A stretch of DNA of 64,000 bases, from positions 1,116,001-1,180,000 of the forward strand of contig JARHVA010001924.1 in NCBI GenBank assembly GCA_037957365.1. Direction: 5' to 3'. This stretch comes from Torreya grandis (Eukaryota > Streptophyta > Pinopsida > Cupressales > Taxaceae). The translations under genes were made by a program, and so were the position numbers. Below the pieces are notes generated by a model. The model worked only from the letters and a program-made list of their open reading frames with translations. It was not told the DNA's origin and searched no databases. Below are positions 43,318-56,060 of this stretch, in pieces; positions within the stretch are counted from its first letter, which is position 1; each line of letters begins with the position of its first letter.

Positions 43318-44760
43318 TTAAAGTGGACTAGAGGTAAGTAGATCAAGAAATAACTCCTCAACATTTGGAAGGTGACAAAGATATGGTGTAGGTGTGTGCC
43401 CATCAATGTTGTAATCATATATTCTATAAGAAGAGTCATCAATATCAAATGAGTGCTCAGGCTCAAAAATGTCATCAAGTTTAGGTGAGTCTAAAGAAGG
43501 AGAAAATAAAGGAGAGTCAGGATCAAAGTGTGATAATTTATATAGCCAAGTATGATGATCGACTAATCCCACTACCAATATAGTATCATTGTGCATCACT
43601 CTAAAATATATTTAATCTAGAGCTAAATCAACTCACATGCTCAGACCAAGGTGAGTGATCTAGTAAACTGATAAGAGATTAGTTGAAAGTGAGGTAACAC
43701 TTAAAACATTATTGAATGTTCTACCACTCACTTCAACAGACCCTCTCTCAAGAGCATTCTTAGAAGTGTCATCCCACATTTGTATAGAGAACATGTCACA
43801 TGGTTCCAAAGAACTAAACTCTATATATAATGATGCCATGTGGTATGAAGCACCAAATGTAATGACCCATGTAGGAGTCAGAGGTATAACTGTAACTATG
43901 GCCTTTCCCTTTGCTTTCCCCTTACCATTCTCTTTTGTCTTTTTTTTATCATGGTCATTTACCTTAGAGAATTCATGGGTTGATGAACTCTGATTAGTAT
44001 AATTAGGGACACTAATATTGTGATTCTCAAGCATCTTAATCAATTGGTCAATCTCCTTCTTCAAACATTTATTTTCATCATGCTTTCTAGAGCAAAACCC
44101 ACATTTGATCCTATCTTTATTAGGATCAACATTACAAGAATAGGTCTCATTATTTGATTTTTAGGTGGGAGGATTAGAATCCTTATCTTAATCCTTTTTG
44201 TTATGTTTTTTCTCTCTATGGTTTGAAGCCTTCTCTTTCTTAGCAAAAAGTGCATGAGATTTTGAGGACTTCATTGTGCCCATCTATATCAACTTATCCT
44301 ACTCCCAAATCAAGTCAAAAATAAAGGAATCTAAAGAAAGCATCTTCCATGCAGCTCCAAGAGAAAAAAATTTGGCATGGAAAGTGGACACAAATACAAA
44401 ATATTCTAAACCTAGTTTAGAGAGTATTGATAGAACAAATTGTTCATCTTTATTATCTATTCCACATCTTTTTAATGTAACCTCAAAAGTCTAAACTTGG
44501 TGAAGAAGTATTGTAGGATGCCATAGTCATATGGGCTCAAACTAATGATTTAATTCTCTATCTTGTGGCCTCTCATCACATCTTGCTTCACAAATATTAT
44601 TCCAATAGTTTTCCACACTTAAGTAGGTGTTTTGGTATATTTTATGAGAAAGAGTAGATCAAGAAATATGAAAAGACATAGTATCCCACAGACTTATCAT
44701 AGTAGTTGAACCATTTGATTTTCACTTTTAATATTGTAGGTTTAGTCTCAGTGCCCATTA
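43318..44760 (-). pseudogene. Copia gag-protease of element D, decayed
   Basis: Pieces in order on the minus strand: a gag N-terminus (about 44757, MGTETKPTILKVKIKWF); a zinc-knuckle-like KCGFCSRKHDENKC near 44060-44105, with three rather than four residues before His; a Lys-rich stretch; and the protease near 43846-43880 reading TWVITFGASYHMA, where the catalytic D-S-G is T-F-G. Then VEVSGRTFNNVLSVTSLSTN and a gag-pre-integrase-like stretch (43318-43599, NDTILVVGLVDHHTWLYKL). Nothing resembling integrase or RT follows before the 3' LTR. Confidence 0.75.
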
Positions 44761-46442
44761 TAATTTTATTCTAACCCTTGGATTTCAAAATGATTTATAT
44801 TCTATATTTCCATTCATGATAATTAAAAGGTGTGAATAGACTTATTAGACTTGAATCTATTACATAAAACAAAAATCTATTACAGAGAGTAAAGAATAAA
44901 TGTATAAAAATAAATTCATAACACCACATATTATTCCATTATAATTATCATAATAACCCCCCTAAATTTTAAGATACAAGCACACTCGTATAGACATCAA
45001 ACATAATCGATAATGTGTCTTGAGTAATTTGTGCATAAGGATGAAATAACTTGAGGGATGTTAGGCACAGTCAATCATGCATCTAAGAGTCTACAATAGT
45101 TAGTTTTTAGTGATTTTTTGTGCATCTAATATTACTACCAATGCATATAACATGAAAAAACAAGTAATTTTGAAGAAGATGGCACTCAAATCTGAGTTAT
45201 CAATCAATAATGGTAGCAGTTTAAAATTCTGAGCTCTCATGAAAATTTTAGAGGCAAATAGTGGTGGAAAAATTTTAAATCAACTTCCCCAAAATAAAAT
45301 TTTATGAATCAACTTTACAAAGAAAAACTTAAGCCTCTTTTGAACAAAAGTTAAGCATTTTTAGGGTTAAAGTGAGCAGGGGCTTATTTCCCATATGTCC
45401 AGAGGGATAAGACCTTTTGTTCATTCCAAAATGCCTCCAAATTCCAAATGAATAGTAAAATTTTTAGCCTGATTAAATTTGATAGCCTCTTGGATGTTTT
45501 AGTATGAAAAAGGAGTGGTTAGAACCCATAGAGTGTTTTTTTAGTGGTTAGAAACCACCTAGGGTGCTTGCACATTAGTCAAAAATTTTGGGTTGGTTTT
45601 GTAGTTGTTAGAGCCCATGTGTGTACCTACAAGGGGGCTAGAGTTTGATGGTTGTTTGTGCACTCTATGGGGTTTGATGTTGTGCCAAAAACGTTTTAAA
45701 TATATGAAGGTATGTTAGGCTTATTGTCAAGTTTTGATGTTGATTTGAGCAAGTGTCGAGTTTCAAGGGTTATTCAGGCAAGGGTTGGGTTTTGATGCAT
45801 ATTCGAGCAACCTAAAATATTTGTTGCCAAAGACTAATAAATAACTATAATGAGATTTAAAAATATTTGATACCTACTCAGGCAGGTGTTAGGGACTAAT
45901 GTATGTCCATGCATAGTTAAAATTTTGTTAAGCATTATATGTCTGATGGGCCTTATTTTTTGACACAAAAAAGCCTAACCAAGACCAAAAATTGCCAAAA
46001 TTACCTACAAAGGGTAGAAACTTGGTCAAGGTTGAAAAACACCCAAATATACAAATTTGGTATGGATCCTTCAAAAAACTAAAGATCCATTTGAGAACTT
46101 GAAAAACCTACAAAAACCCTAAAATTGTTTCCTGATTTGAGAATCTCACTATACAAGTTTATGTGAAACCATAGAAAATGCCCCAAAATGCTCCAAAAAT
46201 AGTTAAAAATAATTGTCACAAACCTAGGTGATGTTTATATATCTTTTAGGGTTTTTATATATTTTGGATTTGATGGTGTTATCCATTTTGTGATTGGAGA
46301 CTTCAACTATATAGTTTTCATAGATTTTCTCAAAATTCCACCAAACCTATGAAAAGCCAAAAATTTAAGAAATCTATTAAGAATGTATGCATGAAAGATC
46401 TCACCAAGGATTTTAGAAATGAAAAAAAGACCATCAGATCAA
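44761..46442. other. Long leader of element D
   Basis: About 1.7 kb between the primer site and gag with no open frame. It contains loosely repeated phrases (GGTTAGAACCCATAGAGTG near 45517; GGTTAGAAACCACCTAGGGTG near 45546; GTTAGAGCCCATGTGTG near 45607) of no known role. Confidence 0.5.
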
Positions 46443-46455
46443 AGCTCTAACACCA
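46443..46455 (-). other. Primer binding site, element D
   Basis: The minus strand reads TGGTGTTAGAGCT, two bases different from the initiator-Met tRNA site, directly next to the LTR. It fixes the orientation of element D. Confidence 0.85.
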
Positions 46456-46734
46456 TGTCAGATCACTCTAAGATATTTAAATGTCACAAATTGCATGAAA
46501 ACCCTATGAATAGGTGAGAGCAAGATGTGAATCAAAAGTGATCTTCATTAATTTATTAGCCAAAAAATACAAAAGAGGTGCATTATATAATGAGATATTA
46601 GGTCACCAAAAATGTAACAATTCAATTCATAATTATAAAACACATTAAATTTATTTCTCATAATGATTTTAACAACCCTAAAAAAGCTGACTAACAACCG
46701 TGTAGGTAAAACCAAAAGTGAGAAAAAACCTACA
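46456..46734 (-). repeat. Element D, 5' LTR (right copy)
   Basis: 279 bp, TGTCAGATCACTC to CCTACA. It preserves the uninterrupted site (AATGATTTTAACAACC at about 46658) into which element E inserted in the other LTR. Confidence 0.88.
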
Positions 46735-47949
46735 CTAATAAAATAAAGGAGAAAAAATTGAACTTAAGTGTTTACAACACACTTTATCTTTGAGTAGATA
46801 CTTTGGTTATTCAAGGCACTCAAATTTATTAAAGCATACAATAACTCATGAAGTAGTCACTTTTTTCATTTTAACATTTGGAAAATCTTAAACTTTGAAA
46901 ATTGAAAATTGAAAAAATGGCAAGGGAGTACACTTGTATGTAGATGAAACCAAATTTTCCCTGTAACCTATAACTAATGATGGAGAATTGTACCTAATTG
47001 TTAAATCACTTGAAAATTTTGAACCAATGGAGAATTGAGAGTGATCAAGTCCTAATTTTTTTAACTAAGCAATCACTTAAGTTGAAAATATACATAAATA
47101 CAACTCTCATGAATGGTAAGTAGTATCAAATGTACTAATCTAAAAAGGTGGAACCAGGATGGGTTCACTAGAAGTGATGCCAAGGTAGTTGATTGTCACT
47201 AGATTAGAATTTACATCACTTACATAGAAGATATAACCACAAAATGAGTTCACTAGAAGTAATTACATAGTCATTGAGCATCATTGAACCTCGACATACA
47301 CATTAACCATATAGATTGAATCACACCATTCCATACAGATCTAGATTCTATTTTTCATGGTCAAAATAGAATAAAGAATATCCATGCCCCATCATGATGT
47401 ATTTCTCGTATATTTGAATTGAAATAATATTTTTCCTTTGATTATAAACCTTGCATTTTTAAACCTTGTATTTTACAACTTTGAATAAGCATGAACATAA
47501 ATGAGTATCAGGCCCCCTAAGTTTGTATAATGATATTGAATGTTATGCATCTATATGCTCAATTCTAATTGTATTAACAACCTATAAATTTTATCTTATA
47601 ATTATTTGCATGTGTCCATGGATACACATTCAAGTGTGTATAATTATATACTTTGAGTATTTGAAAAGAGTGTGCATATGCATGTCATAGCACCTATAAT
47701 CTGTATCAATGTTTCAATTTCTTATATGTTTGAATTTTGAATCACTTTGAATATTTGGAAACCTATATTTTGTTATAAAAAAATTATTTTTCATTAAATT
47801 TAATCTTTAAAAACCTATCATTTTTACCTTTGCAATTTTTAATTTATCTCAAATATTATTTTTGTCTCCTTGTGGAGGATTAGATCTTTAAGACAAACCC
47901 ATAGTAATGCCCATTTTTTATATGAAGGATGTAGCCTATAAGTCACTCA
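46735..47949. other. AT-rich spacer
   Basis: No supported gene. Two similar phrases near 47164 (GGTTCACTAGAAGTGATG) and 47247 (GAGTTCACTAGAAGTAATT) suggest a short local duplication about 84 bp apart. Confidence 0.45.
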
Positions 47950-48830
47950 TCTCAAAAAAAGAGTTAATTGTATCATGTGATAAATATTTGATCATATAAT
48001 ATTATGTCATCATTTTGGAGAGTATGTCATCATAGAAAATGTAATTGTCATTTGAAGCATGCAACATATTGAATGAGAGGCATACAAGTGTTATGTCTAT
48101 ATAGATCAATAAATGTGGCACACAATAAAGTAATCAACCATAAATGTGCATGATATGTATCATGACACCATTAATCAAGCTTAGCATGCATAAAAATCAC
48201 AACACACAATATCATACAATTTCATATAATAATACCAAGTGTTGCATATAAGAGACATGTTCAAATGTCATATAAGCAAATATTGCACACATAGGGTCAA
48301 GGGCCACAAACAATGGACATGTTCAAATGTTACATAAGAAAAGATTACACATGTAATTCCAAGGGCCAAAAATAATGGACTTTTTTAAATGTCACACATA
48401 CTAATCACAAATATCATAGATATGTTCAAGAAATTTGCACATGAGGGCCAACATCCACACATAATAAGCAATAAATATCTAACCTATCATGCGATAAATC
48501 AATCAACATACAAGGAGCATAGAACAAGTGAAAACTAGTATATTTCATTCATATGTATCATTTTCATAATATAATAAAGTATCATATCCATGTATCATAA
48601 TGTAAAATGAGTGATTATCAAGATACGTGTAAGATATGTAGCTCAATATTGTATTTGAGGCCATAGATAGATAAAACATTTTATAGTGTAACCTATAGAA
48701 GAAGATGCACCGAGCATAGGCATGGCTAATGGGTATAAGGGAGTCCAATATGTAAGAATGCATATACAATGTATGTCTTAAATCATACTTATATACCTTA
48801 TGAAATGCATGTGTTAATAAACCCAAAAAC
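47950..48830. repeat. Dispersed AT-rich repeat, copy 2
   Basis: Partner of 12190-13020 in the same orientation. Includes a tandem-like series of about 60-bp units (48255-48400) around CAAGGGCCACAAACAATGGACATGTT and variants. No coding potential. Confidence 0.5.
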
Positions 48831-49560
48831 TATCAAGACAATAAAATTACCAATAGGCCAAGATTCTGAACAATAACTTGTATTGAATCATATTGAATGA
48901 CTTGAAATAATTGCAAACCCAAACCATGCTTAAATAAGCCTCAACTCAAAATTTAGATTTGACATGCAAAAATTCTAAAAAAATAAAATCTAAAAAAAAC
49001 ATGTATTTTTAATAGTTGTTATTTTTAGTAAGTTTTACATGAAAGCACGTACAGCTCTAAAAATCTCCCAAAATATCCTAAATTCTAAAATTAAATTATC
49101 AAATGAAATTCAACTGAAGTTGATGTCTAGACCTAAAAATATATAATTTTTAAAAATAGGAAATTATCAAAAAAAATCATTAAACGGTAATTTCAGACCC
49201 TTAAATGATCACGTGTGGCCTCTAAAAAATATCAAAATCAACTCTAAGAAAATACATGTGCTTAATACAGCATCAAAAATTTTAAGATTATCATTTTGGT
49301 GCATGTAAGATCTCAAACTGAGCTACGGGTCAAAATCTATAGCCTCTAGAAGATTGGCCTATATTTTTTGCATCATTCTCCTCTAGTTGAAAACAACTCA
49401 GCTCCTATGAGTTGCCCTAATTATACTATTGTCATTTTCCTTTGTCAATATTTTTGAGCTCCCATTATATAATCCAAGTTTTGTCTTCTTGTTTCAATCC
49501 TTCTCACTATACCAAATACATGTTATAATTCCCTTGCTTTGTACTCATTGACTTCATATC
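48831..49560. other. AT-rich spacer
   Basis: No gene seen. The right end leads into the decayed integrase C-terminus of the Gypsy fragment F. Confidence 0.4.
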
Positions 49561-50105
49561 CAAAACATGTACTATTTTTTCCTTCTTCCTAAAACCTAGT
49601 ACTACTAATTTACTTCTTCATCTTCATCACATTCACCATATTCTCCATGGAATTAATATAAATCTAAAACATTAAGTACTAGATATATATCAAAATTATG
49701 TGGTAAACTCACCTCATAAGCATTATCATTGATTTTTTTCACAATTTTTCATGGTCTAATTTTCTTGTACTTTAACTTATTGTATGTGTCTTTTGGAAAT
49801 ATTTTTTTTATCAAGTAAACCATTACCAAATATCCTTCTTCAAATACCTTGGATCTTCTTCTGACATCTACCACTAATTTATATTTCTCATTACTTTCCT
49901 ATAACTTTCTTCTTATTCCTTGAAACTACTACATATGCTCTGCAAATACTTCTACATCATCACTAATTTGATCTGCAATTGACAATTATACCAAATCTAA
50001 AATACCCATAAGAATTCTCTCATAAACAATTTGAAATGGTGATTTTCCTATTGATCTATTCACTGAATTATTATATGCAAACTCATCTTGTGATAAATCC
50101 AAGTC

Positions 50106-50650
50106 CTATTTCTTGGGCTTCTCTCCCACTATGCATCTCAACAAATTTCCCAAGCTCCTATTCACAACTTCTATTTGTGGGTGATATGCACTAATGAATT
50201 GTATCTTAAAACATGTATTATTCCATAAAGTCTTCCAAAAATGACTTAGAAATTTTGTGTCCCTATTTAAAGTAATAGTTTTTGAAACACCATGCAATCT
50301 CACAATATCCTTAAAAAATAATTCTGCAACTCTAGTGGCATCATTGGTTTTTTTACATACAATGAAATTAACCATTTTAGAAAATTTGTATATAATTAAA
50401 AAAATTGAATCATTACCTCTCTGTGTGTTTTGTAATCCCAATGCAAAATCCATACTCAAATATATCTATGGTCCTCTTGGAACCGGTAATGGCTTGTATA
50501 GTTTAGTATTTTGTGCATGTCCTTTAGCCCCTTAACATATTTTGCACCTTGAAACATACCTTATCACATCTCTCTTCATCTTTGGCCAAAAATATTTTTC
50601 TTCCACCAAAGATATTGTCTTCGTCTAACCAAAATGTCGATCCAAACCAC
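50106..50650 (-). pseudogene. Gypsy integrase, element F
   Basis: The zinc-binding HHCC region (HFGVDKTISLVEEKYFWPKM, then RYVSRCKIC) near 50560-50640 precedes the core. The open stretch 50106-50459 has MDFALGLQNTQRGNDSIF, first Asp kept. TLNRDTKFLSHFWKTLW has Asn at the second catalytic Asp. AYHPQIEVVNRSLGNLLR keeps Glu but lacks the few residues usually found between PQ and E. Inactive. Confidence 0.8.
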
Positions 50651-50879
50651 CACTATGTAATTCTCTTATTATATTGTCTCGTAAAGACCTAAGAGACCCA
50701 ACTAGAATGCATAATTATTTCCCTTTGAAGAGATAACCTTCTTGTATAAGATACTCATAATGAATAAAATATGTCCCACCTGTTAATGGATTCTTTCACT
50801 ACTCAAATACATTTCCAAAATATAGATCAATATTATATAATTCTTTGATAGATTCAAATCCAACTACTTCACTCACCAT

Positions 50880-51910
50880 AGTAGTTAATAGTGCTACTCT
50901 CTTTCTCAATGCATCAGCTGCCTGATTTATGCTTCAACACAAAATTATACCCATGCAAGAGAGAAACCCACTTTTCATGCCTACTATTCAACTTCTTTTA
51001 TGTATTCACATACTTCAAAGCCTCATGATCTATAAATAGTATAAACTCGTTAGGCACTAAGTAATGTCTCCAATGTCTTAATGCTTATACAATTGTATAA
51101 AGTTCAACATCATAGGTAGAATACTTTATTCTTACCTCATTCAATTTTTCACTAAAATATGTTATTGGTTTTCCTTTTTGACTCGGCATAGCACCAATTC
51201 CCACAAATGAAGCATCACAATCAACCTCAAATGGTTTGCTTAAATCTGATAATGCTAAAATTGGTCTTTATATAATCTTCTTAAAAAATTCAAAGTTTTT
51301 TATGGCTACTATATTCTATGCAAATTCCTTCCCTCTCATGTAATCTATTATTGGTGCCACAATAATACTATATTTTTTAATAAATTTTATGTAAAAAGTT
51401 TCTAAACCATGGAAAATCCTTACCTCTATAATAATTTTTGGAATAGGCCATTCAACAATTTCCTTTATCTTTTCTTCATCTATTTTCACACCATCTGTTG
51501 AAACTACGAATCCTAAAAATACCAATTAATTCTACATAAACCTACACTTTTTCAAATTTTCATACTTCTCCTTTCTTAACAAATCCAATACCATTCTCAA
51601 ATATTGTAAGTGTTCTTATTTAGTCTTAATAAATATCAAAATATCATCAAAACAAACAACCACAAACTTATCAATATATTCTTGTAACACTGTATTCATC
51701 ACCCTCATAAATGTTTTAGGTGCATTAGATAATCTGAATGGCATCACCATCCACTCATATAAGCCATCCCTAGTCTTGAATGTAGTTTTCCACTCATTTA
51801 TTTCATGAATTCAATTCTAATAATAACTATTAGACATACTTATTACTCAGTTAATACCAGATTCTTAAATTTGTTTAACATTAATTATCAACCCAGGGTA
51901 GGTAAGATTT
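50880..51910 (-). pseudogene. Gypsy RT and RNase H, element F
   Basis: RT lies from about 51910 to 51316 (open stretch 51316-51525: VFLGFVVSTDGVKIDEEKIK, then EVRIFHGLETFY). RNase H follows to about 50880 with KPITYFSEKLNEVRIKYSTY and ALRHWRHYLVPNEFILF. Stops occur throughout. Confidence 0.75.
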
Positions 51911-51960
51911 TTAAGGATGTTGACACTATATATATTATTGATTCATAGGCTAACTTAATT

Positions 51961-53140
51961 ACTGGTTGTAGTACAATGAAATTATACTAATTTCACCATA
52001 TAGATATACAAGGAAATTATTATAATAAAATGCATAAATTCTTCACACTTATGAGTCACACATGCATCATACTTCATATAATCAATCTAGTAATGAAATC
52101 AACTCACACAACACACTTTAATCTAAGAAGGTTTAGGATCTTCACTACAACTCCTTCTGAGGGGGCCCTCCTCATTCAAAACTGAGTTCCAATCCTTCTC
52201 TGAGAGACTTACAAAAGCTTCTTATAGAATTAGCCTTTTCATTACTCAGATTTGTAACAATTAAAGATTGTTATAGTAGATTACAATATTTTAGAAATTA
52301 GAATTTAATTACTTTCTATAATTCCATTGTCATCATCTTTAATCTAATTAAGGTTCTTCCATTAAATACATAAGGTAATTTATTAGCTTCAACTAAAATC
52401 ACTAAACTAAGAAAGGTACAAATACTTTGAAACTAACCCAGTCAAATTTTAGGTGGTTAGTAACTAAAAGTTACTTATTTTTAGGCATGATTGGGTAAAG
52501 GATAATATATGTTGCTTTGTTGTTTTGCTTTTTTATCTCCTTTCCATTGTCCTTGTCTTGTTCATCCTTTGGTAACACATACAAGTTTCAATTCATGTGA
52601 TGGGTCCGTACAGTTGTTATGGAGGATCCTCTTCAATCCTTTACTTTGTTTCTAAGATAGTTAGATATGTCCTTAAAAGGAAAAAACTTATTATCAAAGT
52701 AATGGTTTGTTATGTGTAGTGTCTGTGAGGTCATGTAGGTGTAAGCATGCAGTTGTTATGAGCAACCTATAGTTTGAAATCCTATAGTTGCTATAATCAA
52801 CCTATAGGTGGAAAGAATGCATCTTGGTAGTTGTTATGGGCTACAGGCCCCTTTTGTTGTGGGCTTCTCTATAAGTGTTGTGACCAAGCAAGATTCTTGC
52901 AGTTTTATTCTACCTTTTAAATGCCTATTAAATAAGGTTATACAAGTATAATCTAATCAAATAAAAATCATCATTAATATATAACACAACATTTATATAT
53001 TAATGCACACATATAATCATTAATTCATTCATTCATTCATTTACATAAATCATAGATAGTTCTATGGATTCATATAGGCAAAAGATATATAAATGGGTAT
53101 AGATTAGGCTATAAATAGAACAATTAGTGACCTCATCACA
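51961..53140 (-). repeat. Probable 3' LTR/flank of element G
   Basis: No ORF. The right edge, CATCACA at 53140, abuts a purine-rich run on the minus strand (AAGTAGAGGG), as expected for an LTR start (TGTGATGAGG on minus) after a polypurine tract. The left end and partner LTR are not identifiable: the partner would lie beyond 64000. A TATA-like CTATAAATAG occurs at 53109-53118. Confidence 0.4.
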
Positions 53141-53159
53141 CCCTCTACTTAACTTCTTG

Positions 53160-56060
53160 ATTTTCCTCAAGCAATATTTCTATGAATTTTGAGTCCACAA
53201 TATTTTTTGAAATCCAAGGGCTCAATACAGCCCATCCTATTGAAGGTATAATAGCCTTTAGCATCATCTATGTTTTTACACCTTTTCTTTTTTGTTTCTC
53301 TATCAGCAGGCATTTTTCCCTCCCAGTCAAGAATCAAGAACCAAAATATGGGTGGATGAAACATCAACCCGAACCAACTTATCCTTATTTTCCTCATAAT
53401 ATCAATGTACATATATACTCTGTGTAATGCCTCTTTAAGGTTTTGGGGGGAATAAAGATCTTTTCTTTTTAGGCCATCTGAAAGCTCTACCCATATGCAA
53501 AAATAGGAAACAAGAACTTGTTTTCTACTCCCTCCATGAGACTCAAGTAGTGGTTCTAGACCTCTACTTATTTATTTATTACCCATGCTTGTGGATTATC
53601 TACATTCATAAAAGTGATTCATTCATTTATGATAGCTTTTGAATGAGTAGATTCATCCCTAATCATTAGGGTAGCCTCTTTTTATTTCTCTTGATAGTCC
53701 TCAACCTATTTTTTTCTTCTTGTTTCATTGAGAATGTATGAGGTAAAGACATTAAATTGGTCATACCCTAGGCATATATTGGGATTATAATTTGTATCAT
53801 GTGGCACAGCATACTGATGCATGTAAAAATCACTTAATTGTGCCTAAAAATTAGGGTCAACATTCTTATAGACCTCAAATAAAGACTTAAGATCACTTAC
53901 CATGTAGAATTGATCATTATATATATTATCATATCTAAATCTAAGCCACCTTTTCTCTAAATATATAGCATATACCCTAGAAGGTGATCTACATTCTATT
54001 AACATCTCAGTGGTCTCATACATATTAGTGATCTTCTCTTTCAAATAAGTGATCTTAATCTCAGCCTTTTCAAAGATTTATTATAAATCTTCATGTTTCT
54101 CCCTTGCTTGAACATATATTTTAAACTTTTGTATCAATTAATTATGATAAGTTTCATCATCACTAAAATTTTCCTCAAGAAAACTCAAAAGGTCATCATT
54201 TTTACCTACTAGCCTAGTAGCTGAGAGGTCTACATCAATCACTTCTACTACTGTAAGTACTTTTGCAGTGATCTCTACAAAATAAAACCTATTATGGAAG
54301 GGTACTAAATCTAGATCATTATCTACTATAAATTCCTCTATGGGTACACTAATGTGATCTATAGGTAAGTTGGATGAAGATGCTACATGCACTTGTAAGG
54401 GAGTTGTTACTAGCTCCTCCAATGTCCTTTCCTTGCTTAAATTTTTTTTCATAGATGGCTCTATAAATTTTTCTACCCCTAGAAGTGTTTTTAGGCCTCT
54501 CTTGCCTTTTAACTTTGCTATTTTTTTTCTCAACCTATATATCTCTTCCATGGCTTGTTCTAAAGTTTAGAACTCTTGGTCGTGAGGAACTATGTCTTGC
54601 TCTATTGCTTCTTTCATTGTCCTTTTTTCAAGCAATTATTCTCATTTTATAGTATGATCTAAAATTCTTAGTTATTCTTCTATATATCCTATTTGTTTGA
54701 GTAAATCTATGTCTTCCTCTATAAATTTGGGTTGCTCAGGTGGCTGTATTTCTTCTTTCTTTGTAGACTCTTCTTCAATAGACCACTCTGTTATCTCAAA
54801 CCCATCAGAGGTCTTATGAATTTTGGGCTCATTTTTCTTCCCTTCATCCTCACTAATATTTATAGGTGAGGATGCTAGGTTTGTCTTTTATCTTTTAATT
54901 CTATGAGACCTTCTCTAGAGGGCTTCTTCCTTTCAGTCTTCTTTTTCTTTTTAGGAGGGGGAGATATTGAAACCTGCTCTTCCTATGCAACTAATGATGG
55001 AAGAATTTATTCTCCTTTTGAAGGAGCCATGGTGGAAGAATCTAATTTTTATGATGAAACATTTGGAATAGAAATAAAAGGAATATCCTATCGAGTTTAT
55101 TTTTGTGGACCTTCCTCTTCTATGTTCTTGAGAGGTAGCACTAATTTTTTTCATCATCTCTTGCTTGTAGCAACTACTGGTGAAACTTTAGTGGCTATGG
55201 GTTGACTAGTTGTATTAGTGCCCACAATATCCTCTTGTGTTTTTTTCTAGACCTATCCCTTGGAAGATTCCCCCTCATTATTTTCCTCCTCTTGTTAAGG
55301 TTCACCAGTCCTTAGGGTTAGAAACTATTCCTAGGTAAGATCAGGGATAGTATTTCTTTTTTTTTATTCCTTAATTAACTAGTAACCAAATTAGATAATG
55401 ATGAGACAAGGCTTTCTTTACCCCATTATGGTATTTTTTAAACATTTTCTTCAGGATATTACATAATTGATTTCAGATATTAAGAGTCTTACCATGCCTT
55501 AAATGATTCAAAAATTTAAATTGGAGAGTATAGATCAAAGACCACCTTCCTTCACATGTCAGATATTTGATGATATACGAGGCCACTTATCTCTAGGTTG
55601 AGGTTAGACTCAGTCTCTCTACACCTCCTTTTTTTAACACTAGAATTTCATTATCTTGATAAAACTATTGTCTAGTTAGTTGTCTATTAGGTTTCTCTTC
55701 CTAGTTTTCCCCAATTCTTGGCAGCCTAGTAACTTGGCTTACTAGTTCTTCTATAACTAGAAATGTCATGCCAAATACTATCGCCTATTCTCCTAAAAAA
55801 ATACTTAAAAATTCTTGAGTGAGAGGTTTTGAAAAATATTGTAGTTTTTCAAAATAAGTATCCCATGCAACCCTAATAAAGATGGCCTAGCTATCTAGGT
55901 CTCCTTACAACTACCTATGGTCTGAGGGTTCCCTTCTCACTACTAAACCTCTAATTCTAGCTAGTTTATCTTCTTGTCAAATTTTTCAAATAGATATCTC
56001 TTCAAAACACCCAATTTTACCTTTAGATTTATGCCTATAGTAAAGTAAGTTTCTTCACTA
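53160..56060 (-). pseudogene. Extra reading frame of element G, function unknown
   Basis: A decayed minus-strand frame of roughly 900 codons in the place where Athila elements carry an env-like ORF. Recognisable segments: an AWDTYFEKLQYFSKPLT region (about 55.85 kb); ELVSQVTRLPRIGEN (55.73); YIIKYLTCEGRWSLIYTLQF, then FLNHLRHGKTLN (55.58-55.47); a second part starting MAPSKGE (55.03) with PPPKKKKKTERKKPS and an acidic stretch; then the open piece 54138-54551 (coiled-coil-like MEEIYRLRKKIAKLKGKRG); then 53844-54044 and 53167-53412. From memory such CEGR/RHGK proteins recur in plant repeat-encoded ORFs. I cannot name a function, and there is no clear signal peptide or membrane span. Confidence 0.5.

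Larger units (their letters stand above)
32051..46734 (-). mobile_element. Element D: gag-only Copia, split by element E
   Basis: The left LTR is split into 32051-32261 and 42756-42822 (278 bp together); the right LTR is 46456-46734 (279 bp). Both run TGTCAGATCACTC to CCTACA. The right LTR abuts a primer site at 46443-46455, so it reads on the minus strand. The internal region, 42823-46455 (3.6 kb), encodes only a decayed gag-protease and a long non-coding leader. Integrase and RT are absent. No matching target duplication is visible (GAGTA versus CTAAT), consistent with age. Element E inserted into its 3' LTR. Confidence 0.85.
49570..51960 (-). mobile_element. Element F: chromovirus-like Gypsy fragment
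   Basis: A minus-strand pol fragment in the order RT, RNase H, integrase, with no gag or protease at its 5' side; similarity fades near 51960. RT shows [17 protein letters not shown], then [12 protein letters not shown] where the usual Tyr is Cys, then MVFLGFVVSTDGV. RNase H reads PFEVDCDASFVGIGA. The layout matches plant Gypsy elements of the chromovirus type. No LTRs were recognised. Confidence 0.75.

Noticed and set aside
32046..46739. Target duplication for element D
   Set aside because: The five bases on each side (GAGTA and CTAAT) do not match, so none is claimed.
52700..52860. Similarity of AGTTGTTATG/CCTATAGTTTG phrases to 57300-57480, suggesting an LTR pair
   Set aside because: Only short words match and the spacing is inconsistent; not enough to call LTRs.
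53182..53427. 81-codon plus-strand frame
   Set aside because: The minus-strand frame over the same bases continues the extra reading frame of element G; the plus frame shows no motif.
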